The notes beneath the pieces are model-generated. The model was not told the origin of the DNA and searched no databases. It was given only the letters and a program-made list of their open reading frames with translations. From the NCBI RefSeq assembly GCF_030816475.1, contig NZ_JAUSXF010000002.1:1-64000 (forward strand): a DNA stretch of 64,000 nucleotides. Direction: 5' to 3'. The DNA comes from Arthrobacter pascens (GTDB lineage: Bacteria > Actinomycetota > Actinomycetes > Actinomycetales > Micrococcaceae). The position numbers and the translations under genes were made by a program. This document shows, one piece after another, positions 58,339 through 64,000 of the stretch (position 1 is its first letter; each line of letters starts with the position of its first letter).

Positions 58339-59808
58339 GTGAAGGCACTTGAGGATTGGCCGGTACTTACGCCGGAAGAGCGGACAAGGTTGGGCCTTGC
58401 TCGACGGGCACCTAAACCCGAGACAACGGTCGCAGCAAGGCATGAGGAAGTTCTGGATATGTGGGATGACGAAAATCCATTCGGCCCAAACGACATTCCA
58501 GCCTCATCGCCAGTGAAGGTGCGTTGGATTTGCGATCAGGGGCACAATCTTATTGAGTCAGCAGTGGTTCAGTGTGGAGCGGCATCAGGTTGGCGCCGAC
58601 AGGGCGGTGGCTCACGGGCATGCCTTACCTGCTTGGGTGAGCAAATGCACGGTTGGGTGCGCCTGGAGTGCGGACACGAAGTCATTGCCAAACCCGGCGC
58701 CGAAAACATGGCCATGTGTCGCCCATGCCGGAGTGCTTCCTTTGCTGCGAGGAAAACGGTAACCACTCCTAAACATCCAATTGGCACGGTAATCCAGTCA
58801 CGGAATCTCACGACTTCTCAGACTGAGCAGCGAGTGAGAGAGAAACTCGTCGCCGCTGGATTCACCGTTCACAAGGGGCGGAGTGCGATTCAGTGCGGCC
58901 ATGAGCCACAGCGCAACAATTTTCCCATCCTTACCCCGGACATCCTGATCTCCAAGACCAAGGTATGTGTGGAAGTCGATCCCGCGCACACCCATGCAGG
59001 TAAGGAAAAGGATGACAACACGCGTAACCAACTGCTCGCCGGCGCCGGATGGCAGGTGGTGCGTCTGCGGCTCGGTGGGCTTGGCTCCATTGGAAAGCAT
59101 GATGTCCTAGCCGAATCTGAAAGCGTTACGAACGAAGCAATCGAAGCCCTCGCATCAGCTGTTTCTGACGCAGCAGAAGGCCGTCCTGGCATTATTCGAA
59201 GGATCAGGAAGAAAGCCCCAACCGTGGTTCGGCAGAAGTCTCGATTGGGTGCCATTGCTGAACACAAGTACTACGAAAACGGCTTCTACGTCTCGTGGAA
59301 GCTGGACTCTGGGCGCGTGGAGCGCATGGTAGCGATGGAGCACGGGAGTTACTTGGCTATCGCCGAAGGCTGGGAAGCACCAAGGTTCATCTGTCCGCTG
59401 GGTTTGGATGAGCTGCCAAGAAGACAATGGCGCACTGCGCTACAGGACATTTTGGGAGAAATGTCAGACGCAGATTTTGTGCCCAAGTCTAGGTTTCCCT
59501 GGGGTGACGAGCTGTTCATTGGAGAACAGGCATCAACTATCCGAGTTCACCCCAAGTTCCATCTCGGTGCCTCGGCGGGGGAGTTCACTGGCAACATAGT
59601 CGGCGTAGACGCCTTTACAGAGACTGCAATATGCGCGGGCAGGGATGTTCAGACTGAGCTGCACCCAGAGGCCGTCGAACGTGGCTGGCAAATTGCTGCC
59701 GTTGGACAACGGACAGGAAAGCATGGCGCGTACCAGGAAATCCAACTACTGCGTCGATCGCCGGTGAATCCCCCGGACGAACTCGACAAATCTGGAACGC
59801 CTGCTTAA
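58339..59808 (+). CDS. Zinc-ribbon protein with Vsr-like nuclease domain
   Basis: A 489-residue protein. Cys/His clusters near residues 64-130 (WICDQGHNL; CLTCLGE; LECGHE; CRPCR) form zinc ribbons. A PD-(D/E)XK-like core follows: TSQTEQRVREKLVAAGFTVH, LTPDILISKTKVCVEVDPAH and AGAGWQVVRLRLGGL, with Asp in PDI and EVD as likely metal ligands. It resembles Vsr-type or 'zinc-ribbon domain' nucleases found in mobile DNA and defence regions. The second half (VHPKFHLGASAGEFTGN and around) is unassigned. GTG 58339 follows a GGGGGG tract. A DNA-damage gene lies immediately downstream. Confidence 0.7.
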   Translation: MKALEDWPVLTPEERTRLGLARRAPKPETTVAARHEEVLDMWDDENPFGPNDIPASSPVKVRWICDQGHNLIESAVVQCGAASGWRRQGGGSRACLTCLGEQMHGWVRLECGHEVIAKPGAENMAMCRPCRSASFAARKTVTTPKHPIGTVIQSRNLTTSQTEQRVREKLVAAGFTVHKGRSAIQCGHEPQRNNFPILTPDILISKTKVCVEVDPAHTHAGKEKDDNTRNQLLAGAGWQVVRLRLGGLGSIGKHDVLAESESVTNEAIEALASAVSDAAEGRPGIIRRIRKKAPTVVRQKSRLGAIAEHKYYENGFYVSWKLDSGRVERMVAMEHGSYLAIAEGWEAPRFICPLGLDELPRRQWRTALQDILGEMSDADFVPKSRFPWGDELFIGEQASTIRVHPKFHLGASAGEFTGNIVGVDAFTETAICAGRDVQTELHPEAVERGWQIAAVGQRTGKHGAYQEIQLLRRSPVNPPDELDKSGTPA

Positions 59809-59844
59809 AGCACTTCTGCCACGGCTGCAGGGCAGAATGGCCTC

Positions 59845-60561
59845 ATGTGCGGTAGATATGTGATGTCCAAGGCCACCGGCGACCTTTTGAGCCACTTTGA
59901 GGCTAAAGAGATTGAGGGGAGTCCGCCCCCGCCGAGCTGGAATGTGGCACCCACTCAAAGTGTGCCGATTGTTGCCGAACGTTTGGATGAGGGCACCATC
60001 GACCGGCATCTGCTTATTGCCCGCTGGGGCCTGGTGCCGTCATGGGCGAAGGACATCAAGATCGGCTCCAAGCTTATTAACGCCCGCAGCGAGAGCATTT
60101 TGGAGAAGCCGTCCTTCCGGAAGGCCGCGGTGAAGCGGCGTGCGATCGTCCCTGCGGAGGGTTATTACGAGTGGCAGAAGACTGAGGACGGGAAAAAGAT
60201 CCCGAACTATCTGTACTCCGAGAACGAGCCTTTGCTGGGTTTCGCCGGCCTGTACGAGTGGTGGGCTGATCCGTCGCTGCCCGAGGACGACCCTGGTCGC
60301 TGGCTGCTCACCTGCACCGTTCTTACCACCACAACGCAGGACGCCTTGGGGCACGTCCATGACCGTTCCCCAGTGATCATCCCGCGGGACCGGTTTGCTG
60401 AATGGCTGGACCCGGACCTGACCGACAAGGACGGCATCCAGCACCTGCTGGACTCTTTGCCGGAACCGACCCTGACACCGCGGATCGTCAGCCCCCGGGT
60501 GAACAGCGTGCGTAACAATGGCCCAGAGCTCATTGAGCCCGCCGAGCCTGCTGCCCCATAG
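59845..60561 (+). CDS. HMCES/YedK-type SOS response-associated protein
   Basis: A 238-residue member of the SRAP family, which crosslinks to abasic sites in single-stranded DNA through Cys2. The N-terminus is MCGRYVMSKATGDLL; further signature segments are SWNVAPTQSVPIVAE, RWGLVPSWAKD, NARSESILEKPSFRKA, IVPAEGYYEWQK and ALGHVHDRSPVII. All key residues (Cys2, Asn, Glu, His) appear present. Thirty-six bp after the zinc-ribbon nuclease gene, so possibly co-transcribed. Confidence 0.93.
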   Translation: MCGRYVMSKATGDLLSHFEAKEIEGSPPPPSWNVAPTQSVPIVAERLDEGTIDRHLLIARWGLVPSWAKDIKIGSKLINARSESILEKPSFRKAAVKRRAIVPAEGYYEWQKTEDGKKIPNYLYSENEPLLGFAGLYEWWADPSLPEDDPGRWLLTCTVLTTTTQDALGHVHDRSPVIIPRDRFAEWLDPDLTDKDGIQHLLDSLPEPTLTPRIVSPRVNSVRNNGPELIEPAEPAAP

Positions 60562-60570
60562 GCCCAGGCG

Positions 60571-60714
60571 GTGATACTCATCGGGACCATCACTAACCCG
60601 GACGGCAGTTACGGACACATTGAGGCCGAAGGCAACACCTATGAGGAAGCGCGGGAAAACCTATACGCGCTTCTGGAAGACGGCAAAAACCTCATAGCCA
60701 TCCGCAAGGACTAG
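60571..60714 (+). CDS. Small conserved actinobacterial protein (47 aa)
   Basis: MILIGTITNPDGSYGHIEAE opens a 47-residue protein that ends AIRKD, with NTYEEARENLYALLEDGKNL in between. I recognise this short pattern from actinobacterial plasmids and phages; function unknown. GTG 60571 lies nine bases after the SRAP stop, suggesting one transcript. Confidence 0.6.
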   Translation: MILIGTITNPDGSYGHIEAEGNTYEEARENLYALLEDGKNLIAIRKD

Positions 60715-60835
60715 CCTGGCTGAAGCCTCTCCGGCAGGCGCCCTGGCTCCGAGTGCTCGTAAGGGATGCCGGCGGGCAGGCCAAGCCCTGACGCACCTGT
60801 CACCTGTCTATTCGCAGCCGTCACGACGTCGTTTT

Positions 60836-60866
60836 GGCTTCCCGTCCTCTAGAAAGAGGGGAAGCC
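60836..60866. terminator. Bidirectional terminator
   Basis: GGCTTCCC and GGGAAGCC form an 8-bp stem with an inner CCTCT/AGAGG helix. It lies between convergent genes and is preceded by TTTT, so it can serve both strands. Confidence 0.65.
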
Positions 60867-60868
60867 TG

Positions 60869-61807
60869 CTAGAGGCTTTCAAGTGCTTTCTCCGCCAAGC
60901 CGTTCAGGGCTTCTACGGCGTTCTCAGCGGTGCCGAGAGCGAGCACTTCCATCATCCGGGCAAGGAGCGACTTCAGCCGACTCGGTGCTGGTGCAGGAGC
61001 GTTCGTTTCCTGTTCGAGTTCAGTGGCAACTTCCACGACTTCTGCCTGACGTTCGGCGGGGATACCAAGGATGGGGAGCATCTCCCTGAGTGCCGCGGCG
61101 ACCTTGCGAACATCATCAACTTGATTAGACGTCAGTGTGATCGACTGAGAGACGTTGCTGCCCCCAGTGGTGAGGTTCATGCTGCCCGAATTGGTGATGT
61201 GGATCACTGGTGCCCTTTCGCTTGCTGCCACAGCTGGCGGCATGTCTTGGTCTTCGATCTTCTGTATGCCCAACGCTGTGATTTCGGGCCGAATGACGGC
61301 ACCGCCCATGGCAGCTTTACCCCGGATGAACTGCCGTTCCCGGAGGAAACGGGTCGCTTGGCTTATCTCAGTCTCGGTGAAGTCATCACCATAGAACTTG
61401 CCGTACTTACTGATAGTAAATCTGGCGATGTTGGGCGATGACTGCCCGTGCAGGTGCTCATCGTAGAGCCATTGGAGCACCGCATCGCGAGCGGCTATAT
61501 TGCGTTTCCGAGGGTCAGTTATGAAGGACCGGAAATCGTCGGCGGCATCGACGCCCTGTTGAGTGATGGTGACATCGTTTGTTCGTCCGGAGGCCTTCTC
61601 GTAGAAGATCCAATCCTTGTCCAGGAGCTCCTCAAGATCGCTGTCAAAAGCGCGCCAATCGAGGCCAAACTTCTGCGCTTCCTCGTACAGCCCTGTTATG
61701 TCCGCTGAACGGTGCCGGTTCTCGTCCGCCAACTGCTTGATGTTCAGTAGAAGAAGAAACTGCCGCAGCGCCGACGGAGACCTAAGCTCCGCCTCAAAAT
61801 TGACCAT
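60869..61807 (-). CDS. Hypothetical protein with winged-helix-like middle and charged C-terminus
   Basis: A 312-residue protein. It opens MVNFEAELRSPSALRQFLLL, has helix-rich winged-helix-like segments (SDLEELLDKDWIFYEKASG; AVLQWLYDEHLHGQSSPNIA; ISQATRFLRERQFIRGKA), then a Ser/Gly/Asn-rich beta stretch (IHITNSGSMNLTTGGSNVSQ) and an amphipathic C-terminal helix region. The middle stretch is reminiscent of proteins annotated near abortive-infection loci, but I cannot assign a family. A repeated RNA-like element lies 55 bp upstream on the same strand. Confidence 0.55.
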   Translation of the reverse strand: MVNFEAELRSPSALRQFLLLLNIKQLADENRHRSADITGLYEEAQKFGLDWRAFDSDLEELLDKDWIFYEKASGRTNDVTITQQGVDAADDFRSFITDPRKRNIAARDAVLQWLYDEHLHGQSSPNIARFTISKYGKFYGDDFTETEISQATRFLRERQFIRGKAAMGGAVIRPEITALGIQKIEDQDMPPAVAASERAPVIHITNSGSMNLTTGGSNVSQSITLTSNQVDDVRKVAAALREMLPILGIPAERQAEVVEVATELEQETNAPAPAPSRLKSLLARMMEVLALGTAENAVEALNGLAEKALESL

Positions 61808-61861
61808 TTCATGATGCTAACAGCGCGGGTTGTCCTGCCTGGTGTTGTCTTTGGGTGTCGC

Positions 61862-62024
61862 TTCTTGTGTGGTGATTGGTCGCCGCCCTGCAGCTTGTGG
61901 TTGTCATCGCCCGTAACCGGCTGGGAGCCCCCAGGTGCCTTAGAACCTCCCCACTGGCTCAGGGTTCCTGTGCCTGCCAGACTCGGCTCCCATAGTAGAT
62001 GTGTGTCGTCCCGGCTGAAAGAAA
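61862..62024 (-). ncRNA. Repeated RNA-like element, copy B (inverted)
   Basis: The minus strand matches the plus strand of 44489-44660 in three long blocks (see copy A). GGGAGCC (near 61922) and GGCTCCC (near 61984) form the central helix, where copy A has a different but also paired sequence. The block TTTCAGCCGGGACGACACAC is nearly identical in both. On this strand it leads into the 61807 gene. Confidence 0.5.
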
Positions 62025-62262
62025 CCCGCCCACGACGGCGGGGGGAGACGGCAACGCCACGGATTGGACCATGGGAAACCCACCCGGTTACCGACGCCCA
62101 TGGAATACGAGGCTGTGCACAGCGACCGCTCGCGCTGGGCGAGTCTTGAGCGTGTCGTGACGTGGTGGTTGTGTGCAGGCGGTCGGCTGGGTCCCGTCGT
62201 CCATGTGTGTGCGGGAAAAGCCCGAAGGATTTAGCTTTTGCCGTGCACATGTGGGCGAGGGG

Positions 62263-62565
62263 TTACTCCTGGACCCCGCCAGCTGACGGGGTTGTTTCGC
62301 GGACAGGTTTCCTGCCGCGCGGACGGCCGCCGGCTTTCTTCGCCGGAGCGTCGAGACCGAACCCTCGCAGGTCAGATTCGGTCCAATCCGAGCGAAGGGC
62401 GTTTTGGTAGTCCTTGGCGTATTTCTGTTCGGCGGCAGCAAGCAGCTGAGCCGCCTCCTGGAGTTCGACGCCGCTGGCGGCGGCTGCCTTCACAGCGTTC
62501 ACTTTCGCGTCCCTGGCAGCGTCAATCTTTGCAGCCGCTTTAGCGGCTATGTCGTTGATGTCCAT
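62263..62565 (-). CDS. Hypothetical plasmid protein
   Basis: A 100-residue protein: Ala-rich helical part (DINDIAAKAAAKIDAARDAK; AAQLLAAAEQKYAKDYQNAL) with DWTESDLRGFGLDAP and a basic tail (GGRPRGRKPVRET). Proteins like this occur beside mobilisation genes of actinobacterial plasmids; role unknown. Diverges from mobC across the putative oriT. Confidence 0.6.
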   Translation of the reverse strand: MDINDIAAKAAAKIDAARDAKVNAVKAAAASGVELQEAAQLLAAAEQKYAKDYQNALRSDWTESDLRGFGLDAPAKKAGGRPRGRKPVRETTPSAGGVQE

Positions 62566-62668
62566 GCCCCGATCCTAACGGAACCATCCACCATGGGTCG
62601 GGAGGTTTTGCGAACGAGAACCGAAAACTGAAAAAACCTCCAAAGCCAACCATCCGGAGCAAGTTATA

Positions 62669-62738
62669 CACTTACACGGGTGTAAGTGGCTTGTCGCGCT
62701 CGACACTGGCGGTCGAGTGCGGCACACTGGTCAGTGTG
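62669..62738. other. Putative oriT with three successive inverted repeats
   Basis: CACTTACAC GG GTGTAAGTG (62669-62688, perfect 9-bp arms), CTCGAC-GTCGAG (62699-62717) and CACACTG GT CAGTGTG (62723-62738, perfect). They lie in the noncoding stretch just before mobC and the relaxase gene, where the transfer origin is expected. The nick site was not determined. Confidence 0.6.
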
Positions 62739-62790
62739 GTCCCCGGGTTCGGGGTCGCTGCGCTGGGCTTTTTGAGGGATTGGGGAACGA

Positions 62791-63180
62791 GTGAGTGAAG
62801 AGAATGCCGCCCGTTCCCGGTTCTCCCGGCGTCGCCGTGAGAACAAGCCCGCAGGGTCCAAGAAGCGCCGTGACGTGTGGGTCACTGTGGAGGAAGAAGC
62901 GGCCCTCGTCGCCAGGGCTGAGCGTGAGAGGGTCACCGTCCCGAACCTGCTGATTTCGTCAGCCTTGTCGGAGCATTCCGATTCGCCGACGGAACGCCGC
63001 GCCATCGCTGCAGAGCTGATGTCGCTGCATAACCTTCTGGCCCGTTCCTCCAACAACATCAACCAGCTCGCGCGGCAGGCGAACGCCACGAGCGAGTTCC
63101 CTGTTGAAGCCCGCGAAGCGCTTAAGCACATCCGCTCTGTGGCCATGCGGATCGACGACGCCATTGACGGGCTGATGTAG
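62791..63180 (+). CDS. mobC: MobC-like relaxosome accessory protein
   Basis: A 129-residue DNA-binding protein: an Arg/Lys-rich N-terminus (SRFSRRRRENKPAGSKKRRD), an RHH-like segment (VWVTVEEEAALVARAERERV; TVPNLLISSALSEHSDSP) and the MobC signature LLARSSNNINQLARQANAT. It helps the relaxase open oriT. GTG 62791 follows GGGGAA, and the relaxase starts two bases after its stop, so they are co-translated. Confidence 0.85.
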   Translation: MSEENAARSRFSRRRRENKPAGSKKRRDVWVTVEEEAALVARAERERVTVPNLLISSALSEHSDSPTERRAIAAELMSLHNLLARSSNNINQLARQANATSEFPVEAREALKHIRSVAMRIDDAIDGLM

Positions 63181-63182
63181 GC

Positions 63183-64000
63183 ATGATTCCGAACATCACT
63201 CGCGGTTCGCGCATGGCCGGCCTCATGGTTTACCTCACGTCGACTGACGTCAACAAGACGAAGAACGCCCATCAGGATCCGCACCTGGTTGCGGGAGACG
63301 CTGCCATCATGGCGTGGTACGACGACGGCGTACTGGACCACAACGACGCGATGGCTATCGCCAAACACTTGGACCGTCCACGCAAGGCATTTGGCGTCTC
63401 GGTGCAGATCAAAGACATGCAGTGGGACGCCGCGAAGAAGGAGCGCGTCCATGTCGGGTACAAGGACGCCAGCGTGTGGCACTGTTCCTTGAGCCTGCGC
63501 GCGGAAGAGGGCGCACTGACGGACCAGCAGTGGGGCGATATCGCCAACGATTTCGTGGACTCCATGAGCTTCACCGAAGCGAGCGGCAAGGCCCCCTGCC
63601 GGTGGGCCGCGGTGAACCACGGCACGTCCGAGAACGGCAATCACCACATCCACCTGGCAGTGTCTCTCGTCCGCGAGGACGGCACCAAAGCCTCCACCCA
63701 TGGGGATTACAAGCGGGCACAGCAGACCTGCCGCGAGCTGGAGGTCAAGTACGGTCTGGAACAGCTGTCCACGGTGCACGCTACCCGTGGATACGACCGG
63801 GCCGAGAAGGCCACCGCCATCAGGGATGACCGCGAGATGCACCGGTCATCACTGGCCCGGAAGGTACGGGCCAGCGCGAGTGCCTCAGCGACCGAAGCGG
63901 AGTTCGTCCGCCGGGCCCGGGACACCGGCCTGCTGGTCCGGCCGCGCTACGCGAAGAACACGACCGACGTCATTGTTGGGTACTCCGTGGCTGAACGTCC
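63183..64000 (+). CDS. Relaxase, N-terminal part (runs off window)
   Basis: The first 272 residues of a mobilisation relaxase: MIPNITRGSRMAGLMVYLTS, VSVQIKDMQWDAAKKERVHV, WHCSLSLRAEEG and the metal-binding histidine motif in NGNHHIHLAVSLVRED. A catalytic tyrosine could be Tyr17 in LMVYLTS or one nearby. It nicks oriT and pilots the strand to the coupling protein. The gene is open to the window edge. A candidate severed C-terminus occurs at 422-649. Confidence 0.9.
   Translation, partial: MIPNITRGSRMAGLMVYLTSTDVNKTKNAHQDPHLVAGDAAIMAWYDDGVLDHNDAMAIAKHLDRPRKAFGVSVQIKDMQWDAAKKERVHVGYKDASVWHCSLSLRAEEGALTDQQWGDIANDFVDSMSFTEASGKAPCRWAAVNHGTSENGNHHIHLAVSLVREDGTKASTHGDYKRAQQTCRELEVKYGLEQLSTVHATRGYDRAEKATAIRDDREMHRSSLARKVRASASASATEAEFVRRARDTGLLVRPRYAKNTTDVIVGYSVAER

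Noticed and set aside
62664..63842. Leftward open frame opposite mobC and the relaxase
   Set aside because: Antisense shadow; the plus strand carries the MobC signature and the relaxase histidine motif.
1..64000. CRISPR arrays, tRNA or rRNA genes
   Set aside because: No spacer-repeat pattern, tRNA cloverleaf or rRNA-like segment was noticed on either strand.

Overview
This window reads as a large part of a conjugative, low-copy plasmid from a high-GC actinobacterium. The plasmid-type gene set, the SCO6880-type transfer operon, the KfrA, DUF4192 and DUF3846 genes and the codon use all point to Arthrobacter or a close relative in the Micrococcaceae; the genus is an inference. No rRNA, tRNA, CRISPR array or chromosomal housekeeping block was seen.

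Layout. (1) 1-6.7 kb: a defence island made of a type III restriction-modification pair and a DUF1643 gene, bracketed by two directly repeated copies of a miniature element. The intact copy has 38-bp Tn3-type inverted ends. (2) 6.7-18.5 kb: one leftward operon of at least eleven tightly overlapping genes for a type IV secretion and conjugation apparatus (cell-wall hydrolase, lipoprotein, ParA-like protein, pilin-like protein, TrbL-like channel, SCO6880 protein, VirB4-like ATPase, VirD4-like coupling protein). (3) 18.5-23 kb: regulators, a primase-type replication protein, an AT-rich repeat region and a ParA plus ribbon-helix-helix partition pair. (4) 23-29 kb: a very large methylase-helicase whose 5' part contains a second gene in another frame. 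(5) 29-36 kb: accessory genes (Hpt-like protein, OmpR-type regulator, TPR protein, AAA ATPase, DUF6504). (6) 36-42.6 kb: a cluster of plasmid genes (DUF3846, DUF4192, two unknowns, a ParB-like protein) organised around three paralogous structured leaders and two small-RNA-like elements. (7) 42.6-51 kb: VOC protein, DNA ligase, NrdH redoxin, SSB, KfrA, centromere-binding protein, a gene split by a 1.95-kb insertion, and a DUF916/WxL surface pair. (8) 51-62 kb: MarR-controlled oxidoreductase, a GNAT gene flanked by recombinase-type sites beside a resolvase, lipoproteins, a zinc-ribbon nuclease, an HMCES/YedK protein and unknowns. (9) 62-64 kb: a probable oriT, MobC and the start of the relaxase, which runs off the window.

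The most unusual system is in 36-42.6 kb. Three leaders of about 360 nt share three nested helices, and the outer helix shows compensatory change between copies. Each leader ends at a ribosome-binding region, and part of each leader is complementary to that region. Two short three-hairpin elements with strong terminators lie at the ends of the first and third modules. Each carries a loop complementary to the ribosome-binding box of its own module: CCTTTTGCTGAGG against CCTCAGCAAAGG, and CCTTTGCCCAAGG against CCTTGGGCAAAAAGG. The two pairs differ by matched changes, which suggests two parallel RNA-RNA control circuits with separate specificity. A second repeated RNA-like element occurs at 44.5 kb and, inverted, at 61.9 kb.

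The left edge also holds a 76-codon fragment that looks like a relaxase tail. It may be the end of the relaxase that leaves the right edge if the molecule is circular; this cannot be settled from the window.
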